NCBI RefSeq assembly: GCF_003112555.1 | Contig: NZ_BEWB01000002.1 | Location: forward strand, 744,001-808,000 | Direction of reading: 5' to 3' | Length of the DNA: 64,000 nt | Source: Streptomyces coelicoflavus | Lineage (GTDB): Bacteria; Actinomycetota; Actinomycetes; Streptomycetales; Streptomycetaceae | Part shown: piece by piece, positions 8,559 to 16,854 of the stretch | Layout of the letters: every line of letters starts with the position of its first letter | Position numbering within the stretch: position 1 is the first letter of the stretch | Made by a program: the position numbers and the translations under genes | The notes under the pieces: model-generated | The model's database searches: none | What the model was told of the DNA's origin: nothing | What the model saw: the letters and a program-made list of their open reading frames with translations, nothing else

Positions 8559-9560
8559 GTGAACCCCGCCGGACGACTGATCGTCGTCGTGCTCTTCGAC
8601 GGCGTCGACCTGCTCGACGTCACCGGACCGCCGGAGGTGTTCTCCCTCGCGCGGCGCGAGACGGAGGACGCGGCGGGCTACGAGGTGGTCCTCGCCGCCG
8701 GGACCACGGGCCCGGTCACCACCGCCGCCGGTGTCCGGGTCCTGCCCGACGTCACCTTCGACGACCTGTCCGGGCGGCGCGTCGACACCCTGATCGTGCC
8801 CGGCGCGGTCGAGGTCGACGGTCGGCGCCGGATCCGGGCGCTCGCCGATCCGGTCGTGGTGGAGTGGGTGCGGCGGCTCGCCGGCCAGACCCGGCGGGTC
8901 ACCTCCGTCTGCGTCGGAGCGCACGTTCTCGCCGCCGCCGGGCTCCTCGACGGCAAGCGGGCCACCACGCACTGGTCGACCGCGCGGCAGCTCGCGGACG
9001 AGCATCCGGAGGTCGAGGTCGACGCCGACCCGATCTTCATCCGCGAGGGCGACGTGTGGACCGGCGCGGGCATCAGCTCCTGCCTCGACCTCTCCCTCGC
9101 CCTGGTCGCCGACGACCTCGGCGAGGCGGTGGCGCTGCGGGTGGCCCGTCAGCTGGTGATGTACCTGAAACGGCCGAGCGGGCAGAGCCAGTTCAGCGTG
9201 CCGCTGGAGCAGGTCTCCACCACCCGGCGCGTCGAGGATCTCCGGCACCACATCATGCGCAACATCGCCGCGCCGCTCACCGTCGCCGACCTCGCGGCCC
9301 ACGCCCACGTCAGCGACCGGCAGCTCACCCGCATCTTCAAGACCGAACTCGGCACGACTCCGTACGCCTACGTCGAGTCGGCGCGCGTGGAAGTGGCCCG
9401 CCAGCAGCTGGAGTCCACCGACGCCACCCTGGAACGCGTCGCCTCCGCCTGCGGTTTCGGCACCGTCGACACCCTGGTCAGGGCCTTCCGCCGCAGGCTG
9501 GACACGACACCGACGGAGTACCGCCGCCGCTTCCGGACCGTCGTGAGCACCCACAGCTAG
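8559..9560 (+). CDS. GlxA-type transcriptional regulator (DJ-1/PfpI domain + AraC HTH)
   Basis: A 333-residue regulator. Residues 1-170 form a DJ-1/PfpI-like domain (VVVLFDGVDLLDVTGPPEVF; nucleophile-elbow Cys in TSVCVGAHVLAAAG). Residues about 215-325 form the AraC double helix-turn-helix (LTVADLAAHAHVSDRQLTRI and ERVASACGFG). GTG at 8559 is chosen because GGGAGG stands 5 bases upstream. It is divergent from the cysteine hydrolase gene, a common pairing that suggests it activates that gene in response to a small amide or amine ligand. Its 3' end is overlapped by the convergent MFS gene. Confidence 0.88.
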   Translation: MNPAGRLIVVVLFDGVDLLDVTGPPEVFSLARRETEDAAGYEVVLAAGTTGPVTTAAGVRVLPDVTFDDLSGRRVDTLIVPGAVEVDGRRRIRALADPVVVEWVRRLAGQTRRVTSVCVGAHVLAAAGLLDGKRATTHWSTARQLADEHPEVEVDADPIFIREGDVWTGAGISSCLDLSLALVADDLGEAVALRVARQLVMYLKRPSGQSQFSVPLEQVSTTRRVEDLRHHIMRNIAAPLTVADLAAHAHVSDRQLTRIFKTELGTTPYAYVESARVEVARQQLESTDATLERVASACGFGTVDTLVRAFRRRLDTTPTEYRRRFRTVVSTHS

Positions 9561-10785
9561 GCCGGTTTCGCGCGGCGTGCCACCACAGGAAGGCGGGGAC
9601 GGCGCTCAGCGTCATACCGGCGGCGCCGATCCACAAGGTCGCCGTCGCGCCGAACGCGGCCCCGGACGCCCCGCCCATGAGCCCGCCGAGCGGAACGCCG
9701 CCCGAAGAGACGAACCGGGCCGTCGCGGCCATCCGGCCCAGGAGCCGGTCCGGGGTGAGTGACTGCTGAAGACTCGACTGGGCCACCACCCGGACGACGC
9801 CGCCCAGGGAGAGTGCGGCGAGCCCGACGGCACCCCCGTAGAGGGTCCAGCCGGGGCGGGCCAACGGCATGAGGAGAGCCAGCGGGCAGGTGGCCAGCGT
9901 GGTGAGCCAGATGACCGGTCGCTGTCCGATCCGCTTCGCCAGCGTGGTGGCCGTCAACGCGCCCAGCAGGGCGCCGCACCCCATCCCCGACAGGACGAGT
10001 CCGATGCCGAAGGGCTCCAGGCCCATGGTGCGCTCCAGGAAGACCAGCAGCATCGTCTGGTACATCACCAGGGAGAGGTTGAACAGCGCGTCCGAGATCA
10101 TGATGGCGCGCAGCGCGGGGTGCCGGAGGACGAAGTGCAGGCCCTCCTTGATCTCCCGTCCGAGTCGAGGGCTCGGGCCGGGTTCCGGCGTCTCTTCTCG
10201 CCGGCGGATCGTGGCCGCGAAGAGGCCGGACATGGTCATTCCGGCGGAGCTCGCCAGGAGCGTCGCCGGAGCCCCCACCAGACCGACGAGAGGCCCCGCC
10301 ACCGCCGGGCCGCCGATGCTGGTCACCGAGCGGATCGCCGAGAGCTTCGCGTTGCCCTCCACGAGCTTGTCGCGTCCCACCAGATGCGGCAGGTAGCTGA
10401 CGTGGGCGACGTCGAAGAACACGGTCAGCACCCCGTGCAGCAGGGCCACGGCGTACAGCAGCCGGACGCTGAGCAGGTCGGCCCACCAGGCGAGCGGGAT
10501 CGTCAGGAGGGCCGCCGCGCGCAGGAGGTCGCTGCCGATCAGCACGGTCCTCTTCCGCATCCGGTCGACCCATGCCCCGGCCGGCAGCCCGACCAGCAGC
10601 GAGCCCGCCGTGGTCGTCGCGGTCAGCAGCCCGACCTGGAACTCGTCGGCGTGCAGGGTCGCGATCGCCACCAGCGGCAACGTCAGGAAGATGATCCGGT
10701 CGCCCAGCTGCCCGAGTGCGGTGGCGGCGAAGAGGCGCCGGAAGTCCGGGTTGCCGAGGAGTCCGAGCCGGTGAGACGTGGGCAT
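9478..10785 (-). CDS. MFS transporter of enterobactin-exporter (EntS)-like type
   Basis: A 435-residue protein with about 12 membrane segments, GDRIIFLTLPLVAIA near the start and the motif-A-like loop DRMRKRTVLIGSD after helix 2. The family exports siderophores and drugs. The last 28 residues (after WWHAARNRP) read antisense into the GlxA-type gene over 83 bases and are Cys/Gly/Ser-rich. One frame over, a stop lies exactly at the end of the transmembrane region (9557), so a small frameshift near the 3' end is possible. It starts 2 bases after the stop of the GntR gene, so they form one operon. Confidence 0.85.
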   Translation of the reverse strand: MPTSHRLGLLGNPDFRRLFAATALGQLGDRIIFLTLPLVAIATLHADEFQVGLLTATTTAGSLLVGLPAGAWVDRMRKRTVLIGSDLLRAAALLTIPLAWWADLLSVRLLYAVALLHGVLTVFFDVAHVSYLPHLVGRDKLVEGNAKLSAIRSVTSIGGPAVAGPLVGLVGAPATLLASSAGMTMSGLFAATIRRREETPEPGPSPRLGREIKEGLHFVLRHPALRAIMISDALFNLSLVMYQTMLLVFLERTMGLEPFGIGLVLSGMGCGALLGALTATTLAKRIGQRPVIWLTTLATCPLALLMPLARPGWTLYGGAVGLAALSLGGVVRVVAQSSLQQSLTPDRLLGRMAATARFVSSGGVPLGGLMGGASGAAFGATATLWIGAAGMTLSAVPAFLWWHAARNRPSCGCSRRSGSGGGTPSVSCPACGGRP

Positions 10786-10787
10786 GC

Positions 10788-11567
10788 CTATCGCCCGGCG
10801 GTGGTGCGGGCGGGGCGCTCCACTCCGAACTCGTAGACCACCTCGCGGTACCGGTCCGGGACGACCATGTCCGCCGTCTCCACGGGGCGACGCACGGTGT
10901 CGTACATGGTCCGTTCGATCAGGAGGACGAGGTCCCCCGGGCTGATGCCGAGCAGGTTCGCCTGCTCCCGGGTGGCGCGGGCCGGGCGCGGCACCTCGAC
11001 GACCGTGTCGACGACGATCCCGAGGGAACGCATCCGCTCGACCACCCCCTGGCCAGCCAGGGGCCCGGACTCGGGCAGCGCGACCGGGGTCCCCTTGGTG
11101 AGGGCCAGAGGCTCCCAGGACTCGGAGAGCTGGACGGGCTGCCCGCCGGCGAGGAACTCGTACCGCGTGGTGACGCAGAGGTCGCCGGGCGCGATGCCCA
11201 GCCGCTCGGCGATCCCCTCCGGCGCGGGGACGCCCACCCGGCTGTCCGCGTCCCAGGCGTCGGCCCCGCCCCGCTCCCGCGCGTCGGCGCCGCGAGGACG
11301 CCCGCCCGCCCGCTCCCGGTGCCGCGAGCGGACCAGACGCAGGCGCTCACGCGGGCTGCGGACGTACGTGCCCGAGCCCGCACGCCCTTCGAGGAGCCCG
11401 TCGACGACCAGCCGGTCCACCGCCCGCTGTACGACGTTGCGCCCGACCCCGTACTCCTCGGCGAGCCGCGCCCGCGACGGCAGCCGCGCCCCGGTCTCCC
11501 ACTCTCCGGCGAGAACCCGCGTCCGCAGCACGTCGGCCAGTGCGAGGTAGGGCGCCTGACGGGACAT
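10788..11567 (-). CDS. GntR/HutC-family regulator with UTRA domain
   Basis: A 259-residue repressor. Residues about 8-70 are the GntR winged helix (SRARLAEEYGVGRNVVQRAV, then LLEGRAGSGTYV). After an Arg-rich linker, residues about 115-250 form the UTRA ligand-binding domain, with CVTTRYEFLAGGQPVQLSES and LLIERTMYD. It is followed directly by an MFS exporter gene, so it most likely controls that exporter in response to the exported compound. The ATG start has a GGAGGT site upstream (rc of acctcc at 11574-11579). Confidence 0.9.
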   Translation of the reverse strand: MSRQAPYLALADVLRTRVLAGEWETGARLPSRARLAEEYGVGRNVVQRAVDRLVVDGLLEGRAGSGTYVRSPRERLRLVRSRHRERAGGRPRGADARERGGADAWDADSRVGVPAPEGIAERLGIAPGDLCVTTRYEFLAGGQPVQLSESWEPLALTKGTPVALPESGPLAGQGVVERMRSLGIVVDTVVEVPRPARATREQANLLGISPGDLVLLIERTMYDTVRRPVETADMVVPDRYREVVYEFGVERPARTTAGR

Positions 11568-11671
11568 GGGTGGACCTCCGGTCGCTTCCGGTCGTTTCGG
11601 GGATGCCGGAAAGCTACTGCACGGCCCGAAAGCTGATGGAGCAGCATGCGCGTCAAGCGGCCTCCGTCCGT

Positions 11672-11690
11672 GTATACGTCGACGTATACT
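11672..11690 (+). promoter_or_regulatory. palindromic operator overlapping the vapBC -10
   Basis: A perfect 18-bp palindrome, GTATACGTC followed by GACGTATAC, at 11672-11689. Its right arm contains a TATACT -10 hexamer (11685-11690), 6 bases before the vapB ATG, so the transcript is probably leaderless. Antitoxins of this ribbon-helix-helix type usually bind such palindromes and repress their own operon. Confidence 0.75.
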
Positions 11691-11696
11691 GCGGGC

Positions 11697-11960
11697 ATGA
11701 GTGATGCGATGATCCGGGTCCCGGCCGAGGTGCGGGACCGGTTGGCAGTGATCGCGGAGGCGCAGGGGACGTCTATTCGATCCCTGGTGCAGGAGTTCGC
11801 GGAGTCGACGCTGACGGAGGAAGAGCGCCTGGAGCGCGCCGAGCGGACGCGCGCCTACCTGGCCGAGAACTTCGGGGTCGAGGTGGACGACGAAGAGAGC
11901 GCGGTGATGGGACGCAGGCTCCGGGAGGCCTTTGCCGGGCAGCAGAGTGATGCCGCGTGA
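11697..11960 (+). CDS. vapB: ribbon-helix-helix antitoxin (VapB/ParD-like)
   Basis: An 87-residue protein. Residues 4-35 look like a ribbon-helix-helix DNA-binding fold (MIRVPAEVRDRLAVIAEAQG); the acidic C-terminus (residues about 45-87) would wrap around the toxin. ATG at 11697 is chosen over an upstream ATG at 11646 because the -10 and operator lie between them. The stop overlaps the start of the PIN toxin gene (GTGA), giving coupled translation. It neutralises the toxin and probably represses the operon. Confidence 0.85.
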   Translation: MSDAMIRVPAEVRDRLAVIAEAQGTSIRSLVQEFAESTLTEEERLERAERTRAYLAENFGVEVDDEESAVMGRRLREAFAGQQSDAA

Positions 11961-12343
11961 TCCTGCACCACTTGGTCCTCGACACGCCCACGCTCGTGGC
12001 GCTGTCGGGCAATCGGCAGGTGTCCGCTCTCGTCCACCGGGCGAACTTCGAGACGGAGACCCGTTTGTGGGTGCCGGCCCTTTCCGTTCTGGAGGCGGAG
12101 AGCGAGCTTCTCGGCATCGCCGAACACGTCGGGCAGTTGGACGTGATGCACACCGTCGACCTCGACTACCCGGCAGTGCTCGCGATCGCAGAGCTGAGCC
12201 GTGACGGCGTGCCGCCAGGGATCGGCGCGGCGATCCACGCGGCTCGGCACCTGCCCGAGTGGGGCGCGGACGCGCTGATCGCCACGGTGGCTACGAAGGC
12301 GTACGAGGGGCGGGGCCTGCCCGTACTGGACCTGAACCGCTGA
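11957..12343 (+). CDS. vapC: PIN-domain RNase toxin (VapC-like)
   Basis: A 128-residue PIN domain. The acidic metal-binding residues expected of VapC are present: D9 (LVLDTPTLVAL), E46/E48 (SVLEAESE), D105 (EWGADALIAT) and D125 near the C-terminus. VapC toxins cleave tRNA or rRNA and stop growth when the antitoxin is lost. GTG start overlapping the antitoxin stop. The target RNA cannot be inferred. Confidence 0.85.
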   Translation: MILHHLVLDTPTLVALSGNRQVSALVHRANFETETRLWVPALSVLEAESELLGIAEHVGQLDVMHTVDLDYPAVLAIAELSRDGVPPGIGAAIHAARHLPEWGADALIATVATKAYEGRGLPVLDLNR

Positions 12344-12433
12344 CGCCGGTCCAGTACCAGCCGTTGGACTGCCAGAAGCTCCACGTGTCGCAGGCGCTGC
12401 CGTAGCGGTGGCCCGTCCGTCGGCTGGACGCCG

Positions 12434-12454
12434 CCTACGAAGCCGCTTCGTAGG
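12434..12454 (-). terminator. hairpin terminator after the cobalamin ECF operon
   Basis: Perfect inverted repeat with arms CCTACGAAG and CTTCGTAGG and a three-base loop, starting 10 bases after the stop of the S-component gene on the minus strand. There is no U-tract, as is usual in Streptomyces. Confidence 0.65.
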
Positions 12455-12463
12455 TGAAGCGGC

Positions 12464-13315
12464 TCACGTGGGGCGGCTCACCCCGTCGCCCTTCTCGAAC
12501 GTGACCGGCGCCTCGAAGGCCGCCCTGCGGGTCGCGCGGCGCAGGGCCTTGAGGAGCGGGGTGCCGAGGGCCAGGGTCAGGACGACCGTCATGGCGGCGC
12601 GGCCCCCGTCCCAGCCCAGCGACGTGGCCAGGCAGTAGGAGAGGAAGCGGGCCAGGTTGTCCGCGATCGACGCGTCCGGGTCGAAGGCGATGTTCGAGGC
12701 GAGGGTGTTCATGAACGTCCAGCCCGCCAGGTTCATCACCGTGCCGTAGGCGAAGGCCGCCAGGAAGCCGTACGCCGCCAGCATCAGCAGCTCCGCGCGC
12801 CCGCGCAGCCGGTCCGGGCCCGGCAGCAGGCCCGCGCCCATCGTGAACCAGCCCATCGCCAGCATCTGGAACGGCATCCACGGCCCCACCCCGCCCGTCA
12901 GCAGCGCGGACGCGAACATCGTGATCGAGCCGAGCACGAAGCCGAAACCGGGGCCCAGGACCCGGCCGCTGAGGACCATGAGGAAGAACATCGGCTCCAG
13001 GCCCGCCGTCCCCGCGCCGATGGGACGCAGGGCCGCGCCCGCCGCCGCCAGCACGCCGAGCATGGCCACGGCCTTCGGACCGAGGCCCGACTCCGAGATC
13101 GTCGCCGCCACCACCGCCACCAGCAGCACCAGCACGCCCGCGAACAGCCACGGCGCGTCCTGCGCGTGCGCGTTCAGCGACGCGTCCGGCGGGGCCAGGA
13201 AGGGCCACCCGAAGCCCGCCACGCCCACCGCGCTGACCAGGATCAGCGCGGCGACCGAGCGCGGGCCCAGGCGCACGGCGCGGGCCTGGCGCTGGGGAGG
13301 GGTGCCGCCGGTCAT
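12464..13315 (-). CDS. ECF transporter S component, probably cobalamin-specific
   Basis: A 283-residue membrane protein with about eight hydrophobic segments. The block GVGPWMPFQMLAMGWFTMG is typical of substrate-binding (S) subunits of group-II ECF importers. It is the last of five overlapping genes (ATGA with the ATPase gene) headed by a cobalamin riboswitch, which makes vitamin B12 or a precursor the likely ligand. This fits the CbrT type of B12 ECF transporter; the assignment rests on context rather than on binding-site residues. Confidence 0.85.
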   Translation of the reverse strand: MTGGTPPQRQARAVRLGPRSVAALILVSAVGVAGFGWPFLAPPDASLNAHAQDAPWLFAGVLVLLVAVVAATISESGLGPKAVAMLGVLAAAGAALRPIGAGTAGLEPMFFLMVLSGRVLGPGFGFVLGSITMFASALLTGGVGPWMPFQMLAMGWFTMGAGLLPGPDRLRGRAELLMLAAYGFLAAFAYGTVMNLAGWTFMNTLASNIAFDPDASIADNLARFLSYCLATSLGWDGGRAAMTVVLTLALGTPLLKALRRATRRAAFEAPVTFEKGDGVSRPT

Positions 13316-15003
13316 GCCAGGGCCTCCCGCACCTGCGCGACCGTCAGCCACTTGCGCGGCGCCAGCACCTTCGCGACCTGCGGGGCGTACGACGGGGAGG
13401 CCACCACCACGTCCGCCGCCGGGCCGTCGGCGATGACCTCGCCCTCGGCGAGCAGCACCACGCGGTGGGCCAGCTCGGCGGCCAGTTCCACGTCGTGCGT
13501 GGCCAGCACGATCGCGTGGCCCTCGGCGGCCAGGGCGCGCAGGATGCCGGCCAGGCGGGCCTTCGCCGCGTAGTCCAGGCCGCGCGTCGGCTCGTCCAGG
13601 AGGAGGAGCGGCGGGCGGGCGGTCAGGACGACGGACAGGGCGAGGGTGAGGCGCTGGCCCTCCGAGAGGTCCCGGGGGTGGGTGTCGTCCGTGATGCCGG
13701 GGAGCAGGTCCGACAGCAGCGCGCGGCAGGTGCCGGGCGCCGCCTCCGCGTCCCGGTCGGCTGCCGCGCACTCGGCGGCGACCGTGTCGGCGTACAGCAG
13801 GTCGCGCGGCTCCTGCGGGACCAGGCCGACCCGGCGTACGAGGTCGCGGGGGGCCGTGCGGTGCGGTACGGCGTCGCCGGTCCGGACCGAACCGGCGGAC
13901 GGTTCGACCAGGCCGACCAGCGCGGACAGCAGGGTGGACTTTCCGGCGCCGTTGCGGCCCATCAGGGCGACCGTCTCGCCGGGGGAGACGGTCAGGTCGA
14001 CGTGGCGCAGGGCCTGGACGCGGTCGCGGCGCACGGCGAGGGAGCGGACCTCGGCGGCGTAGGGGGTGGGCGCCGGGGGAGTCTCCGGGTGCTTCCTGCG
14101 GCGGCGCCAACGGGAGGTGACGGGGCGCCGGGCGGGCGGCGCGGGGAGCGTGGCGGACGGTGACGGGGTGCGGTCCGGGATCTCCCGGCCGGCCAGGCGC
14201 TCGCGCAGGGGCGCGGCCCGGCGGCGGGCGTCCCGGATCGTCAGCGGCAGCGGGGACCAGCCCGCCAGCCTGCCCAGGTCCACCACCGGCGGGTACACCG
14301 GGGACACGGCCATCACGTCCGCCGGGGCGCCGAGGAGCGGTGCCTCGCCGGGGGCCGGGAGCAGGACGACCTGATCGGCGTACTGGATGACCCGCTCCAG
14401 GCGGTGCTCGGCCATCAGGACGGTCGTACCGAGGTCGTGGACCAGGCGCTGGAGGACGGCCAGGACCTCCTCGGCGGCGGCGGGGTCCAGGGCGGAGGTC
14501 GGCTCGTCCAGGACCAGGACCTCGGGGTGCGGGGTGAGCACCGAGCCGATGGCGACCCGCTGCTGCTGTCCGCCGGAGAGCGTGGCGATCGGGCGGGAGC
14601 GCAGGTCGGACAGGCCCAGCAGGTCCAGCGTCTCCTCGACGCGGCGGCGCATCACGTCCGGGGCGAGACCGAGGGACTCCATGCCGTAGGCCAGCTCGTC
14701 CTCGACGGTGTCCGTCACGAAGTGGGACAGCGGGTCCTGGCCGACCGTGCCGACCACGTCGGCGAGTTCGCGCGGCTTGTGGGTGCGGGTGTCGCGGCCG
14801 GCCACGGTGACCCGGCCGCGCAGGGTGCCGCCGGTGAAGTGCGGGACCAGACCGCCGACCGCGCCGAGCACGGTGGACTTGCCGACGCCTGAGGGGCCCG
14901 CGAGCAGGACGAGTTCGCCTTCCGGCACCTCGAAGTCGACGCCCCGGACGGTGGGTTCGGCCGCACCGTCGTACGTGACCGACACGTCCTCGAAGCGGAT
15001 CAC
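13312..15003 (-). CDS. ECF transporter fused double ATPase (EcfA-EcfA')
   Basis: A 563-residue protein with two ABC ATPase domains. Domain 1 (about 1-235) has Walker A AGPSGVGKST, signature LSGGQQQRV and Walker B VLVLDEPTSALD. Domain 2 (about 315-545) has GRNGAGKST, LSEGQRLTLAL and LLLLDEPTRGLD. A Pro/Arg-rich linker joins them. Fusing the two ATPases is common in actinobacterial ECF systems. It energises the T/S pair encoded on either side. The GTG start overlaps the stop of the T-component gene. Confidence 0.92.
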   Translation of the reverse strand: MIRFEDVSVTYDGAAEPTVRGVDFEVPEGELVLLAGPSGVGKSTVLGAVGGLVPHFTGGTLRGRVTVAGRDTRTHKPRELADVVGTVGQDPLSHFVTDTVEDELAYGMESLGLAPDVMRRRVEETLDLLGLSDLRSRPIATLSGGQQQRVAIGSVLTPHPEVLVLDEPTSALDPAAAEEVLAVLQRLVHDLGTTVLMAEHRLERVIQYADQVVLLPAPGEAPLLGAPADVMAVSPVYPPVVDLGRLAGWSPLPLTIRDARRRAAPLRERLAGREIPDRTPSPSATLPAPPARRPVTSRWRRRRKHPETPPAPTPYAAEVRSLAVRRDRVQALRHVDLTVSPGETVALMGRNGAGKSTLLSALVGLVEPSAGSVRTGDAVPHRTAPRDLVRRVGLVPQEPRDLLYADTVAAECAAADRDAEAAPGTCRALLSDLLPGITDDTHPRDLSEGQRLTLALSVVLTARPPLLLLDEPTRGLDYAAKARLAGILRALAAEGHAIVLATHDVELAAELAHRVVLLAEGEVIADGPAADVVVASPSYAPQVAKVLAPRKWLTVAQVREALA

Positions 15004-16199
15004 GACGGCTCCTTGGTGGATACGGGGTCAGGCGCGGGGGTGACGAACGCCGGGAGCAGGCCGACGAGTACGGCCGCCGCGGGCCAGAGCGGGAGGGTGG
15101 GCGCGGTCAGCGGGATCACGCCCGGGTGCAGCGCCGCCGGGTCGCGGGCGGCGGCGAGGAGGAGCAGGGCGGCGACCGTCGCGCCGGACGCGGTCACCAG
15201 CCAGGCGCGGGCGTCCCAGCGGTCCGGGCGGTAGCGGGTGCGGACCGTGCGCCGGCCGCCGAGCCACAGGCCCGCGACGGCGGCGGCGACACCGGCCAGG
15301 AGCACGGGGATGCCGTACGTGCCGCCCGCGGCGGTCAGCAGCCCGTACGTGCCGGCGCAGACGCCGAGCAGGCCGCCCAGGGTGAGGGCGGCGGTCGTAC
15401 GGCGGACACGGGCGGGGACCTGGGCGGTACGGCCGTAGCCGCGGGCGTCCATCGCGGCGGCGAGGGCGACGGAGCGTTCCAGGGCGCCCTCCAGGACGGG
15501 GAGCCCCACCTGGAGCAGGCCGCGTACGCCCCGGTCCGGGCGGCCGCGCAGGCGGCGGGCGGCGCGCAGGCGGTGGACGTCGGCGATGAGGTTCGGCGCG
15601 AAGGTGAGGGCGACGACGACCGCGACACCCATCTCGTACAGGGCGCCGGGGAGGGACTTGAGGAGGCGGGAGGGGTTGGCGAGGGCGTTCGCGGCGCCGA
15701 CGCAGATGAGGAGGGTGGCGAGCTTCATCGCGTCGTACAGCGCGAAGGTGAGGCCCTCCGCGGTGACCCGGCCGCCGAGGCGGATGCCCTGCGCCCAGTC
15801 GGGGAGGGGGACTTCGGGGAGGGTGAGGAGGGTGTGGGTGCCGGGGATGGGGGAGCCGAGGAGGGTGGTGAACAGGAGGCGGACGAGGAGGACGGCGAGG
15901 GCGAGTTTGACGAAGGCGCCGTAGGAGCGGGACCAGGGGGCGTGGGGGCGGCGGGTGACGACGACGTACGCGGAGACGGCGACGAGGAGGGCGAGGAGGA
16001 GGGGGTTGGTGGTGCGGGTGGCGGCGGTGCCGAGGGCCAGGGCCCAGAGCCACCAGGCGCCGGGGTGCAGGGCGCCCCGGCGCTGGTGGCGGGCGGGGGT
16101 GGGGGCGCTTGCCGGCGCGTGCAGGGTGCCGCCTGCGCCCACCCGTGCCGCCCCAGCGGCACGACTGCCCGCAGGGACAGCGGGTTCAGCGGGTTGCAT
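15000..16199 (-). CDS. ECF transporter T component (CbiQ/EcfT family)
   Basis: A 399-residue membrane protein. After an Ala/Pro-rich N-terminus, hydrophobic segments start near residue 45. The coupling motif of EcfT proteins is present as AAAMDARGYGR (around residue 255), which contacts the ATPases. Extra hydrophobic segments after residue 285 make it longer than most EcfT proteins. The start lies 14 bases inside the upstream gene, so translation is coupled. A shorter start cannot be excluded because the first 40 residues are not conserved-looking. Confidence 0.88.
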   Translation of the reverse strand: MQPAEPAVPAGSRAAGAARVGAGGTLHAPASAPTPARHQRRGALHPGAWWLWALALGTAATRTTNPLLLALLVAVSAYVVVTRRPHAPWSRSYGAFVKLALAVLLVRLLFTTLLGSPIPGTHTLLTLPEVPLPDWAQGIRLGGRVTAEGLTFALYDAMKLATLLICVGAANALANPSRLLKSLPGALYEMGVAVVVALTFAPNLIADVHRLRAARRLRGRPDRGVRGLLQVGLPVLEGALERSVALAAAMDARGYGRTAQVPARVRRTTAALTLGGLLGVCAGTYGLLTAAGGTYGIPVLLAGVAAAVAGLWLGGRRTVRTRYRPDRWDARAWLVTASGATVAALLLLAAARDPAALHPGVIPLTAPTLPLWPAAAVLVGLLPAFVTPAPDPVSTKEPS

Positions 16200-16854
16200 T
16201 CCTGCGCCGCCTTGCCTGCCAGGCGCCTGTGGCGGCCAGGGTGGCGATCACCGCCACGCCCGCGATGAGGCCGACCGAGGGGCCCCCGTCGTCCGAGGTG
16301 TCCTTCTGCTCCGGGGTGGTTGTGGTCCCCTGCTTCTCCTGTTCCTCCTGCTCCTGCGACACCTGCTCCCCGCAGCCCGACTTCGGGTAGCCCGCGATCG
16401 CGCACAGGAGGGCGTTGGTGTTGTAGCGGAGGGGGCCGGCGACGGCGGCCAGGGCGTCGGCCGTCGTGGCGTCGGGGGAGAGCTGGGCGCAGGCGGTGCG
16501 CGGGGCGGGCGGGGTCTCGCCGGACGGGGCGTCGGGGGCCGTGCCGAAGTCGAGGACCAGCGCCACCCGCTTGCTGCCCTCCTCGGCCGGTGTCTTCGCG
16601 CAGATCGACGCGAAGTCCGCGGTGCCGCGCGGCTGGGCCGCGTCGCCCGAGTTCTCGCTCACCGCGAAACGGAAGCCCTGCACGTCGCCGTCGGAGGGGC
16701 GGACCATGGACGGGCCCTGGGTGGCGTAGACCCACTTCCCGCCGTCGCGGTCCCAGAAGGACCAGTAGCGGTATCCGGCGGCCTGCGCCTGGCCCGCGCT
16801 CCCGATCAGGAGGAACGCGGCCAGGAAGAGGAGGACGAGGCGGCGGCGGGTCAC
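16186..16854 (-). CDS. surface protein resembling the transcobalamin C-terminal (beta) domain
   Basis: A 222-residue secreted, membrane-anchored protein: signal peptide 1-25 (LVLLFLAAFLLIGSAGQAQA), one domain over about 27-165, a Gln/Glu-rich linker and a C-terminal helix (SVGLIAGVAVIATLAATGAW) with a basic tail. The domain opens with YRYWSFWDRDGGKW and has RPSDGDVQGFRFAV, which resembles the DUF4430/transcobalamin C-terminal fold that closes over the corrin in animal B12 carriers. Encoded between a helical-barrel surface protein and the ECF T gene, all behind a cobalamin riboswitch, it is probably half of a B12 receptor. The GTG start overlaps the upstream stop. Confidence 0.75.
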   Translation of the reverse strand: MTRRRLVLLFLAAFLLIGSAGQAQAAGYRYWSFWDRDGGKWVYATQGPSMVRPSDGDVQGFRFAVSENSGDAAQPRGTADFASICAKTPAEEGSKRVALVLDFGTAPDAPSGETPPAPRTACAQLSPDATTADALAAVAGPLRYNTNALLCAIAGYPKSGCGEQVSQEQEEQEKQGTTTTPEQKDTSDDGGPSVGLIAGVAVIATLAATGAWQARRRRNATR

